Positions 7,341 through 15,458 of a stretch of 20,594 nt of DNA are shown piece by piece. The notes below the pieces were generated by a model that searched no databases, was not told the DNA's origin, and saw only the letters and a list, made by a program, of their open reading frames with translations. The translations under genes and the position numbers were made by a program. Numbering within the stretch: the stretch's first letter is position 1; the number at the start of each line of letters is the position of its first letter. The stretch lies in assembly GCA_031265025.1 (NCBI GenBank), contig JAISDF010000132.1, positions 1-20,594 of the forward strand. The letters run 5' to 3'. The stretch comes from Spirochaetaceae bacterium (GTDB lineage: Bacteria > Spirochaetota > Spirochaetia > Treponematales > Breznakiellaceae).

Positions 7341-8685
7341 CCAGAGGTCCTTCACTCTTTCCCTGTTCCCGGAATTTGCCGGGGCTTGTACCTGTATAGA
7401 GTTTGAATATTTTTGAAAACCAGCTAAGGTCTTCGAACCCGCAGGCCCCGGCTATGCCGATGAGGGACAGTCTTGTTTCCGCAAGCATGGCGGCGGCCCG
7501 GTTTACCCTCATGTGGTTCAGGTAGACCGAAAGGTTTTCTCCCATTTCTTCCTTAAAAATAGTGCTGAAGTAGGGCGCCGAAAGGCCCGATGCCCCGGCG
7601 ATTTCCCTGAGGCTGATTTTCCGGGTGTAGTTTTCCCAGATGAACCGTTCCGCCTTTCGCAGCGCCGAGGCGTGACGCAGCCCCCTGAAGGAGAAGATTT
7701 TACCGCCTATGCGTTCCAGGCTGTAGCGCAGCACCTCGGAAAGGTCCTCATGCCCTTTGGCCTCCTGGATATAACGGAGGCAGCGGTCGTTGGCCGCCAG
7801 AATATCGCCGTTATCCGTAGCGGAGGCGCTCATGGCGGCCCTGGAAAGCAGGGTCAAAAGTTCTATGGATCTGTGCTGTAAGGCGGTGAAATTCTCAGGG
7901 CCGGAGAAAAAATCCCTGACAAGATCGTTGAGGAGCCTGCGTCCTGTCTCAATGTCCCCCCTTCTTAAAGAGGCCAGTAGCATTTTTTCCTTGTCAAAGG
8001 GATAGGAGGGAGTATCCGTCCGGGGATACTCCCGGGAAGCGCCGGCCTTTTCCCTGGGAACGCCCCCCAGTGAATCGTTCATGGGCAAAAAGGCGTACTT
8101 TGATACCTGTTCGGCGCAGACAAGGAGCATACGGGCCAGGGCTTTTACTTCATCATGTGTTTTTTCGGGGATAGAGTGAAAAAGTTTCATGGCCTCGCCG
8201 GCGGAAAGTCCGCCTTTGCTCATGGCGCTTATATTTTCGGCGGCCTCGTTACGTGTTATGCCAAGGACCTTTCCGGCAATCAGGGCGCCGTAGCGCTGGC
8301 CGTTGCGGTAAAGGGGGCTGATCCAGTGTATCAACCCGGCCTTGCAGGTAAAGATGAAAGTCCCTCCGTTCTCCTGCGCCCTGACCAGATATTCCGTACT
8401 GACCGCGGTACAGGGACACTCCCGGCTGTTCCCGGCCTTCGCGTTCCGGCGCTGTCCGGAAAGTACGGCCTCCTCATGATGCCACTGCGCGCACAGTTCC
8501 TGGAACGGGCAGACGCTTCCGCAGATGGACTCAGGCAGCATGCGCCCTGTATGATCAAGAATCGCGCTGCCTACATTGGCCGCGCTATGATAGAATGAGA
8601 CTGTTTTACGGGCTTTGAGAAACAGCGGTTCCCATTCCCGGCGTTTAATGATGCTGGAGACCATTTTTAAACTGACAGCGCTCAT
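7309..8685 (-). CDS. PocR-domain AraC-family transcriptional regulator (first of tandem pair)
   Basis: A 458-residue paralogue of the next gene in the operon. The N-terminal PocR-like domain has its own Cys pattern (ICGSVCPFQELC, then ECPC, then FTCKAG) and the conserved IHWISPLYRNGQRYGALIAG segment. The C-terminal AraC double helix-turn-helix (SLREIAGASGLSAPYFSTIF and IAGACGFEDLSWFSKIF) is almost the same as in the neighbour, whereas the sensory half is much more diverged. The ATG has a strong ribosome site (GGAGGT). It is the first gene of the apparent three-gene operon ending at 5278. The spacer upstream contains palindromes that could be regulator sites. The ligand is unknown; a metabolite linked to corrinoid-dependent metabolism is only an inference from the neighbour. 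Confidence 0.8.
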   Translation of the reverse strand: MSAVSLKMVSSIIKRREWEPLFLKARKTVSFYHSAANVGSAILDHTGRMLPESICGSVCPFQELCAQWHHEEAVLSGQRRNAKAGNSRECPCTAVSTEYLVRAQENGGTFIFTCKAGLIHWISPLYRNGQRYGALIAGKVLGITRNEAAENISAMSKGGLSAGEAMKLFHSIPEKTHDEVKALARMLLVCAEQVSKYAFLPMNDSLGGVPREKAGASREYPRTDTPSYPFDKEKMLLASLRRGDIETGRRLLNDLVRDFFSGPENFTALQHRSIELLTLLSRAAMSASATDNGDILAANDRCLRYIQEAKGHEDLSEVLRYSLERIGGKIFSFRGLRHASALRKAERFIWENYTRKISLREIAGASGLSAPYFSTIFKEEMGENLSVYLNHMRVNRAAAMLAETRLSLIGIAGACGFEDLSWFSKIFKLYTGTSPGKFREQGKSEGPLDDRQKIRFGA

Positions 8686-8732
8686 GGCACACCTCCATAT
8701 CTTAGCATTTTACGGAGGTAATGAGAACGAAA

Positions 8733-8790
8733 TACACCCTAACGGCATAAAAATTTATTTTTTTTCGGTGTAGCCAATTTCAAATTTGAA
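8733..8790. promoter_or_regulatory. Palindrome-rich region upstream of the AraC operon
   Basis: TTCAAATTTGAA at 8779-8790 is a perfect 12-bp palindrome, and its AATTTCAAA half recurs at about 8816-8824. TACACC (8733-8738) and GGTGTA (8767-8772) form an inverted pair around an AT-rich spacer. These lie 48-105 bases upstream of the first PocR-AraC start and could be operator sites. I could not pick a convincing -35/-10 pair for the operon, and no coding sequence was recognised from 8686 to 8879. Confidence 0.3.
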
Positions 8791-8879
8791 GTTTTGAAAG
8801 AGGGCCGGCAGGGGTAATTTCAAACATGACTCATATGGTTCTGTTTTCGAACGCGCCTAACGTCCGTTCCGCGCTATAC

Positions 8880-11462
8880 TCACGGGAGTATTCCCAGCTT
8901 TGTGGCGATTCGTATCGCGTCGGCGCGGTTAAGCGCCCTGAGTTTGCGGTAAATATCACGTATGCTGTTTTTTACGTTGCCGACGGAAAGGCCCGTCTCT
9001 TTGGCGATCTCGTTCCGGGTAAAACCCTGGGACAGGAAAGTCAGGGTTTTTGTCTCCCGCCTGGTCAGGTAGACGGGATTTTCTTCTCCGTCCCTGTTTC
9101 CGGCGGCATCCCGGTAGAGTTCGGCGGCCATGGCGAGTTTTTTCCCGTAGGCCGAAGCCCTGCTCCGTATGGATTCGAGCCAGTCGCGGGGAATCGCGCA
9201 AGCGCTGTTAATCGCGTCGGAAATGAGGAGGCGCATGTCGTCTCCCGTCTCTATAAAGGGCATGGTCAGGGAATTGGACGCCGCCGCTTCCCAGGCCTTT
9301 TCCAGGCACCGCAGCGCGCCCTGGCTGTCGCCTGTCTGCCGCCGCGTCAGGGCCTCAATGCAGGTCAGCTCCAGCATTTCAAGGAGAAAATGCCCCTGTC
9401 CCTGCCAGTCTTCTTCATGGATCAGAATGTCGAAGATGTCTTCGTAGCGTTTTACCGCGTACAGGTACTTTACCTTTACCAGGATTTCAAGGCTGCGGAA
9501 CGTGGGGTTGATCTCGTCCTCCTCAAAAGTATCTTTGAGCCAATGGCTGACCTTTTCGGTTTCCCGTATCTGGGCGTAGAACCAGCCGTTTATGATGTCG
9601 TAGATGATGTTGCGGTTAAGATATTCGTCTATCCGTAATTGGGCCTCAAGCTGCTCCCGTACTTCCCTGGTGTTTTCGCCGCCGTTGTGAAGGGATATCC
9701 TTAAGAGAAAGAAGAGCGCGCGGCTTTCCGTTTCATGCTGTTCCATCTTCCGCGCCTTGAGGGCCGCCCGGCGGGCGTACTGTTCGGCGTTGTCGAGTTC
9801 GTCCCTGTAGTAGGTAAACTCGGCCCAGGCAAGATCGTCCATGCCGTACAGATACCCGTTGAAGCAGTTGGCGGCGTGGGGCGCGGCCAGGGTAAAATTC
9901 CTTATGGACTCTTCGATTTCGCCAGGCCGCGCGGGATACGCCACGTGGTTGACATAGGACGGAAGGTTGACCTTGGTCGCGGAACTCCTGAAATCCCGGG
10001 GATGGCGCATGTAATAGTAGTTTGCCCGTATAAAATAATCCGCCGCTGTGTGGATGCCGGTGTACCTGGCGGTAAGTATGGTAATGTTTCCCAGGTTGAT
10101 GTAGCAGCCGGTGAGGATGTGGAAACTTAAAGGTCCGCCCGGCATGGCTTCGAAGCGCGCTATGGCGTCACGGCATTCGGCCTCCGCCATCTTAAGGCGC
10201 CCGATGATCATGAGAAGCCTCGGCCGCATCACATGACGCAAAAAGAGAAAATCTTCGTCTTCTTTGTCCCGGCTTTCGTCCGTTGTAAGCTCATCCACCA
10301 GGTCCAGAAAGAACGAAGCCATGCGCCGGGGCATGACAGGCCGGAACGTAAGCACGATGTTGACCAGCTCCCGGTAGTTATGGGCCCGCGCGTAGTGGAT
10401 GGCGGCGGTACTGGGCAGATTGTTGGCAAGGCACCATTCGGCGGCCACGGTAGAGGCCCTTTGTATTTCCCCGGCCGAAAGTTCCCCCTGCTTTCCCCTG
10501 AGGAAATCCAGGGCGATACGGTGAATATGGTAGCCGTGGAGATAGGCGTCGTAACGGATGAGGGAACTGATGTGTTCCATTTCGGTGAGGATATTTTCAT
10601 CCCGGGCTATCTTTTCCAGGACTTCCCTGGGCCATTGTTCAAACAGGGATATCTGTATAAGGAATTTTCGCAGCGGGACGTTCATCTGACCGTAGTCCCT
10701 GTCTATTATTGCCCGTATCGCTCCGGTGTTGAGGAGCTGCCTGGTGTAGCGGCCGCTGTTTTGTTTTTTCAGTTCTCCCGCGAGAACGTTTACGGCCAGG
10801 GCCCAGCCTTCGGTGTCGCGGTGAATGTCGTCAAGTTCTTCGGGGCGGACAGAGATGCCGCCCGCCCTGAAAAAATCGGCGGTTTCCTCTTTGGTAAAGC
10901 GCAGTTCATCGGCGCCTATCCGGCTTAAACGGCCTTTTGACAAAAGGGGAATGGTGTTGATCTGCGGCTCGCTCCGGGAGATCAGCACAAAGTTTTGGTT
11001 GGCCAGCGGGGAGGCCAGCACCTGCTCTATAAGGTTGAGTACGGGTTCGGCATGCACAAAGTGAAGATCATCAAACACGATGATGTACTTTTCCCCGGCG
11101 CCGAATTTTTCCACCGCCCCAAGGTAGCGGTAAACCGCCCGCGGCGTCTCGGGGAAGCCCATGGCCGCGTAGGCCTTTCTTACCTTTGCGCTCCTGTGAC
11201 CCGCCGCCCCGGTAATGTTTTCCCAAAAACGTAAGGGGTTGTTATCCTTATCCGAAAACTGTACCCATATAACCTGTTCGGACCTCCTTCGCAGAAAGGA
11301 TTCCGCCGCGTAGGTTTTTCCGTAGCCTTCACCGGCGACTATGGTGGTGACGAAACTGTGCAGGGAGTTTTCCAGGAGGCTGTGTAAGCGGTCCCGTTCC
11401 AGAAAGAATTCTTCCCCGGAAAGGACCGGCGCGCCTGCCTGTGGGTTCTTTTTGTTATTCAC
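8880..11462 (-). CDS. MalT-like LuxR-family ATPase regulator (downstream of pair)
   Basis: An 860-residue STAND-type regulator of the MalT/LAL kind. A P-loop AGEGYGKT lies at residues 43-50 and a Walker-B-like KYIIVFDDLHFV with the Asp pair at 131-132. A long helical middle (about 350-780) fits the TPR-like sensor region of MalT. The end is a LuxR helix-turn-helix (LTRRETKTLTFLSQGFTRNE, then IAKETGLSVGNVKNSI). Proteins of this kind usually bind ATP and an inducer, then multimerise to activate transcription. Translation probably starts at a GTG (11462), preceded by AAAAGGA with 7-base spacing. It begins 12 bases after the stop of the upstream paralogue, so the two form one operon. No clear terminator follows. 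Confidence 0.85.
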   Translation of the reverse strand: MNNKKNPQAGAPVLSGEEFFLERDRLHSLLENSLHSFVTTIVAGEGYGKTYAAESFLRRRSEQVIWVQFSDKDNNPLRFWENITGAAGHRSAKVRKAYAAMGFPETPRAVYRYLGAVEKFGAGEKYIIVFDDLHFVHAEPVLNLIEQVLASPLANQNFVLISRSEPQINTIPLLSKGRLSRIGADELRFTKEETADFFRAGGISVRPEELDDIHRDTEGWALAVNVLAGELKKQNSGRYTRQLLNTGAIRAIIDRDYGQMNVPLRKFLIQISLFEQWPREVLEKIARDENILTEMEHISSLIRYDAYLHGYHIHRIALDFLRGKQGELSAGEIQRASTVAAEWCLANNLPSTAAIHYARAHNYRELVNIVLTFRPVMPRRMASFFLDLVDELTTDESRDKEDEDFLFLRHVMRPRLLMIIGRLKMAEAECRDAIARFEAMPGGPLSFHILTGCYINLGNITILTARYTGIHTAADYFIRANYYYMRHPRDFRSSATKVNLPSYVNHVAYPARPGEIEESIRNFTLAAPHAANCFNGYLYGMDDLAWAEFTYYRDELDNAEQYARRAALKARKMEQHETESRALFFLLRISLHNGGENTREVREQLEAQLRIDEYLNRNIIYDIINGWFYAQIRETEKVSHWLKDTFEEDEINPTFRSLEILVKVKYLYAVKRYEDIFDILIHEEDWQGQGHFLLEMLELTCIEALTRRQTGDSQGALRCLEKAWEAAASNSLTMPFIETGDDMRLLISDAINSACAIPRDWLESIRSRASAYGKKLAMAAELYRDAAGNRDGEENPVYLTRRETKTLTFLSQGFTRNEIAKETGLSVGNVKNSIRDIYRKLRALNRADAIRIATKLGILP

Positions 11463-11474
11463 CCCCGTATCCTT

Positions 11475-14069
11475 TTATAAAATGTTCTTCTCCGTGGCGA
11501 TTCGTACCGCGTCGGCGCGGTTTATTGCCCCTAATTTATTATATACGCTTCGTATCACACTTTTTACGGTATTAATCGAAATCGAAGAAATTTTCGCGAT
11601 TTCCTCCCTGGTAAGGCCTTCGGATAATTTTTTGAGCACCTCTGTCTCCCGCCGGGACAGGGCGGTCCCTTCGCCCGGCGCTTTGCGGCCTTCGTCCTTC
11701 CGCCCAAAAACGGAACCCAGCTTTTTCGCGTACTGCGACGCCTCGCGGTTGATGCGTTCCATATCCCCGGCCGGAAGGTTGGGGCAGTTCTGCCTGAGCG
11801 CCGCCGCGGTCAGCGCCCGCATGTCCTTGCCCAGTTCCGCGAAGGGAAAGAAGGTGAGCGCCGGGGCCGCGAGAGCGTACGCTTCCGCGAGGGCCCCGAA
11901 GGCCCCTTCTTTATCCCGCGTCTGGTAACGGCAGACCGCCTCGAGGGCTTTCATTTCAATAGCGCCGAAAAGAAGGGGCTCCGCGTCCCCCCGGCTTTCA
12001 AGGACAACGAGCGCGGCGGAACAGCGCTTTTCGCCCAGGAAGTACTTTGCCCGCACCAGTTTTTCAAGGCCCTGGACCCGGTTGTTGAGGCCGCTTTCTT
12101 CATACTCGTTTTTAAGCCAGGACGCGGCCCGGTCCGGCCTGCCGGTCTGGATGTAATACCAGCCGGTAATAATATCGTAGTACGTATAACGGGTCAGGAA
12201 CGAGGTCTGGTCAAGTTCCTCTTCCAGCAGCCGCAAAACATCATCGGTTTTTTTCATGTCGGCCCGGCTTACATAGATACGGAGAAGATAAAAGAGCGTC
12301 CGGTTTTCGATCTCGTACTGATCGTATTCGCGCGCCCGGCGAAACCCTTCCTGCAGGTATATTTCAGCCCTGGCGGTGTCGCCCCGGAAAAAGGCGTATT
12401 CGCCCCTGGCAAGCTCGTACATTCCGGCCAGGCTGCCTTCCATGGCCGTAACCGCGTACGGGACTATTTCCTGCAAAACGGTAAACATTTTTTCCAGGCT
12501 TTCGGGCTGTCCGTCCGTAACCCTGCACGCGTAGGAACTCATGGTCGTACCGTTGGCCGACGGCTTGCTGACATACGGGCTCATTAAAACGCTTTCCCCG
12601 GCGGCCTCCTTGAAAAAATCCACGAAGTCATAGTCCTTTGTGTAGAGGGAATTGATGTAACCGATAAAGCCAAGGTTGATGTTGCAGCCCATGAGAATGC
12701 GGTGTTTTTCGGGGCTTTCCGGCAGCTCTTTGAGGGAGGGAAGGACTCGGAGCAGTTCTTCCCGGATTTGTTCAAAACGGCTGAGGCTGATAAGGAGGCG
12801 GCTGCGAAGCAGTATGTTGACCGGATACTGCCGGTAGATATCCTGGGGAGAACGGTCCAGAAGATCAAGCACGAAGCGCGCCATGCCGGTAGGCAGTATC
12901 AGGGGCAGGGTGTAGAATATCCTGTTGATGCTGTTGTAGTCCCCGGCCTTTTCGCAGTAGGCCACGGCGTCCATCTTCTGGTTGTTGGCCTCGCTCCAGG
13001 CGGCGGCCTTTTTCCACACGGCCTGTTTTTCCTCTTCGCTTAAATCGCCCTGCCTGCCTGTCAGGTAATCCAGAAAAAGGTGATGAATGCTGTAGACGTT
13101 AAGATAGGTATCGAAATGTATATACGACCCTATGGCCTCCATCCGCGCTATGAGTTCCGGCGCCTGTTCTCCGCCTGAGTCCGGGCCGCGGGCTATTTCG
13201 GCCAGGAGTTCCGGCGACAGTTTTTCAACAAGGGAAAGCTTGATGAGAAAGCGCCGCAGCGCTTCGCTCAGGGGCGCCATGACCTCGCTTTCAATCAATT
13301 TGAAAATATTGGGCCTTATGGCCGAAGGAACATAGCCGGTCTCCCCGGCCCTGTCCGGGCCGCCTTTTTTAAGGGAAAGCCCCGCCAGGTGAATGGCAAA
13401 GGCCCAGCCTTCGGTATCCTTGTACACGGCGGCGGCGGTCTGGGGAAGGGGATTGACACCGATCAGGCGGAAGTAGGCAACCATTTCTTCCTGGGTAAAG
13501 CGGAACTGCTCTTCGTTGATGCGCGCCAGGAGGCCCTTTGATTCCATTCCCATAAGATTAAGGGGCGGCTCCGTTCTGGAAATGACAATCGAAGTTATGT
13601 TGGGGAAAGGGGAGGTAATGCAGTGTTCCATAAAGCGCAGCACGGTCTTGTCGTTGACAAGGTGCAGGTCGTCGTAAACAACGATGTATTTATCCGCGGG
13701 AACCACCTGGGCCATGGGTATCCTGATGTAGCGCTCAAACTCCCGTTCCGTGGCCGGAAAATCCATCCCGGCAAGGCTGAGGGCGGTTTCCCTGCTTATG
13801 CTTGATATGGCCGAGATAAAATTCTCCCAGAAATGATCGCCGAAATTGTCCCTTCCGGACAGTTGTATCCACGCCGTTCTGACATTGAACGCCCTTACAA
13901 AGGAGTAGACGGCATGGGTTTTTCCGTATCCCGCGCCGGCGCTTACGCTGACCGCCGGGTATTTGACGGCTTTTTCCAGCAGAAGGTCAAGACGGGGCCG
14001 TTCCAGATAGGCCTGGTTGCCGTCTGCTATGGGGATATTGCTGTGGAACAGTTCATTAGGATACAGCAT
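11475..14069 (-). CDS. MalT-like LuxR-family ATPase regulator (first of pair)
   Basis: An 864-residue paralogue of the following gene with the same layout: P-loop AGAGYGKT at residues 44-51, Walker-B-like KYIVVYDDLHLV with the Asp pair at 133-134, a long helical repeat region, and a C-terminal LuxR helix-turn-helix (LSRRETEVLKKLSEGLTREE, then IAKISSISINTVKSVIRSVY). The two proteins align along their full length but differ throughout, so the duplication is not recent. The ATG at 14069 has no clear ribosome site; the best promoter leaves a leader of about 30 bases. It is transcribed away from the nucleoside-uptake operon, and the two share a 216-base spacer. Regulation of that operon is a reasonable inference, but the inducer is unknown. 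Confidence 0.85.
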   Translation of the reverse strand: MLYPNELFHSNIPIADGNQAYLERPRLDLLLEKAVKYPAVSVSAGAGYGKTHAVYSFVRAFNVRTAWIQLSGRDNFGDHFWENFISAISSISRETALSLAGMDFPATEREFERYIRIPMAQVVPADKYIVVYDDLHLVNDKTVLRFMEHCITSPFPNITSIVISRTEPPLNLMGMESKGLLARINEEQFRFTQEEMVAYFRLIGVNPLPQTAAAVYKDTEGWAFAIHLAGLSLKKGGPDRAGETGYVPSAIRPNIFKLIESEVMAPLSEALRRFLIKLSLVEKLSPELLAEIARGPDSGGEQAPELIARMEAIGSYIHFDTYLNVYSIHHLFLDYLTGRQGDLSEEEKQAVWKKAAAWSEANNQKMDAVAYCEKAGDYNSINRIFYTLPLILPTGMARFVLDLLDRSPQDIYRQYPVNILLRSRLLISLSRFEQIREELLRVLPSLKELPESPEKHRILMGCNINLGFIGYINSLYTKDYDFVDFFKEAAGESVLMSPYVSKPSANGTTMSSYACRVTDGQPESLEKMFTVLQEIVPYAVTAMEGSLAGMYELARGEYAFFRGDTARAEIYLQEGFRRAREYDQYEIENRTLFYLLRIYVSRADMKKTDDVLRLLEEELDQTSFLTRYTYYDIITGWYYIQTGRPDRAASWLKNEYEESGLNNRVQGLEKLVRAKYFLGEKRCSAALVVLESRGDAEPLLFGAIEMKALEAVCRYQTRDKEGAFGALAEAYALAAPALTFFPFAELGKDMRALTAAALRQNCPNLPAGDMERINREASQYAKKLGSVFGRKDEGRKAPGEGTALSRRETEVLKKLSEGLTREEIAKISSISINTVKSVIRSVYNKLGAINRADAVRIATEKNIL

Positions 14070-14105
14070 ATTGTACTATATTAAAGAAGAATGTAGTATT
14101 TTTAG

Positions 14106-14135
14106 ATAGTACCCCCTATTGGCTGATACTGTCAA
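14106..14135 (-). promoter_or_regulatory. Sigma70-type promoter for the LuxR pair
   Basis: The minus strand has a consensus TTGACA (14130-14135) and TACTAT (14106-14111) with an 18-base spacer. Transcription would start near 14099. The -10 lies in one arm of an inverted repeat (ATAGTAC at 14106-14112, GTACTAT at 14073-14079), with a further TAGTA-type half-site between the arms, so autoregulation is possible. Confidence 0.7.
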
Positions 14136-14184
14136 TGCGGAAAGTTGTTTTCGCGCCGGTTTCAAAAGCGCCCCCGCGCCGTCC

Positions 14185-14213
14185 TTGACTGTATTTTCAA
14201 AGGGATTTATGCT
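14185..14213 (+). promoter_or_regulatory. Sigma70-type promoter for the nucleoside-uptake operon
   Basis: TTGACT (14185-14190) and TATGCT (14208-14213) are 17 bases apart, giving a start near 14220 and a leader of about 65 bases. Two direct copies of CGCGCCG (14152-14158 and 14175-14181) lie just upstream of the -35 and are candidate activator sites. Confidence 0.65.
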
Positions 14214-14250
14214 AGTAGAAACTGTTAAATTTGATTGTTAGGTATACTTT

Positions 14251-14266
14251 GGCGGCCTGTGCCGCC
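14251..14266 (+). promoter_or_regulatory. Small hairpin in the leader of the uptake operon
   Basis: GGCGGC (14251-14256) and GCCGCC (14261-14266) form a perfect 6-bp stem with a 4-base loop. It ends 9 bases before the CAGGAGG ribosome site of the lipoprotein gene. There is no T run, so an effect on mRNA stability or translation is more likely than termination. It matches no riboswitch class I recognise. Confidence 0.35.
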
Positions 14267-14285
14267 CATTATTCAGGAGGAAGGT

Positions 14286-15407
14286 ATGAAAAAAGTAGCA
14301 TTGATGGTGTTTTGTGTTATTCTCGCGGTATTCGCGGCGGCCTGTACGAAGCAGGCTTCCGCCGGCGGGGGCGGGAATTCCGGCGGGAATTCCGGCGAGA
14401 TTACGGTAAGGCTGCTTACCGACGCCACGGGCATTGACGACAAGTCCTTTAACGCCGCGGCCTGGAGGGGCATACTGCAGTTTTACGGCGATACCTGGGC
14501 CAATCAGACCAAGAGGGGTTCAGCCTATGACTTTGTTACCGCCCAGTCCCAGGATATGTATATTCCCAATATACGGCAGGCCACCGACGAACAGTACGAT
14601 CTTATCATAGCCACGGGCTTTACCTTTGCCGCCTCCATGTCCGAAGTGGCAAGTCAGAACCCGAACCAGAAGTACATGATTGTTGACGTAGACACGGTTG
14701 TGCTTCCCAATATGCTCCAGGCCATATACGCCGAGCATGAAGGGTCCTACCTTGTCGGCGTCGCCGCGGCTCTCAAGGCCAGGGCCGACAACATAGCCAA
14801 TCCCCGCTTCGGCTTTATAGGCGGCGTAGCCGGCGCTACCATCACCAAGTTTGAAGTAGGCTATATACAGGGCATACTTTCGATATTCCCCAACGCCCAG
14901 ATTGTTGATTATTATGTCGGCGACTGGGGCAAGCCGGAACTGGCCAAAGCCCAGGCCAAGAACTGGTATGATTCGGGCGTCTATGCCATCTATTCGGCGG
15001 CCGGCGCTTCTGGCGGCGGTACTATTGCCCAGGCCAAGGAATACCGCGCCCAGGGGAAGAATATCTGGGCCATAGGCGTTGACTCCGACCAGTACGAGGA
15101 CGGGCTCTATACCGCCTCGGAATCGGCGGTGCTGACCAGCATGCTCAAAATGGTAGAGTCCAGCGCGGTCTATGCCCTTAACGCCGTCAAAAACGGAAGT
15201 TTCAGGGGCGAGACCATCACCTTTGATCTCAAGCAGGACGGCGTGGGGTATTCCACCGCCAACAGCGCGATGACCAAAGATATTACCGATACGATTGACC
15301 AGGTACGGGCCAGGATAATTTCAGGGGAAATCAAGGTTGCCCCTACCTATGCTGAAGCCAGAAGGCTTCCGGGCTTCCCCCAGGGGCTTGCCGCCAAAGA
15401 CGATTAG
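14286..15407 (+). CDS. BMP-family nucleoside-binding lipoprotein (TmpC/PnrA-like)
   Basis: A 373-residue substrate-binding lipoprotein of the basic membrane protein (BMP) family, which includes the Treponema pallidum purine-nucleoside receptor TmpC/PnrA. A signal peptide (MKKVALMVFCVILAVFAAAC) puts the lipidated Cys at residue 20. A Gly/Asn/Ser linker follows, then the conserved GIDDKSFN motif at residues 49-56. Further family segments are ATGFTFAASM, HEGSYLVGVAAAL, GFIGGVAGATITKFEVGY and IWAIGVDSDQ. Ribosome site GGAGGAAGG precedes the ATG at 14286; an in-frame start 17 codons earlier would destroy the signal peptide. It is the first gene of a four-gene ABC operon. The 51-base gap before the ATPase gene shows no convincing terminator. 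Purine nucleosides are the likely substrate from family knowledge, not from visible binding residues. Confidence 0.88.
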   Translation: MKKVALMVFCVILAVFAAACTKQASAGGGGNSGGNSGEITVRLLTDATGIDDKSFNAAAWRGILQFYGDTWANQTKRGSAYDFVTAQSQDMYIPNIRQATDEQYDLIIATGFTFAASMSEVASQNPNQKYMIVDVDTVVLPNMLQAIYAEHEGSYLVGVAAALKARADNIANPRFGFIGGVAGATITKFEVGYIQGILSIFPNAQIVDYYVGDWGKPELAKAQAKNWYDSGVYAIYSAAGASGGGTIAQAKEYRAQGKNIWAIGVDSDQYEDGLYTASESAVLTSMLKMVESSAVYALNAVKNGSFRGETITFDLKQDGVGYSTANSAMTKDITDTIDQVRARIISGEIKVAPTYAEARRLPGFPQGLAAKDD

Positions 15408-15458
15408 TGAGCGCTTGTTGATAAAAATGTCTCAATGAGCCGATAGGCAAAGGAGGGC

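Noticed and set aside
14214..14285. Purine riboswitch in the uptake operon leader
   Set aside because: The leader of about 65 bases contains one 6-bp hairpin and no three-way junction or conserved purine-aptamer loops.
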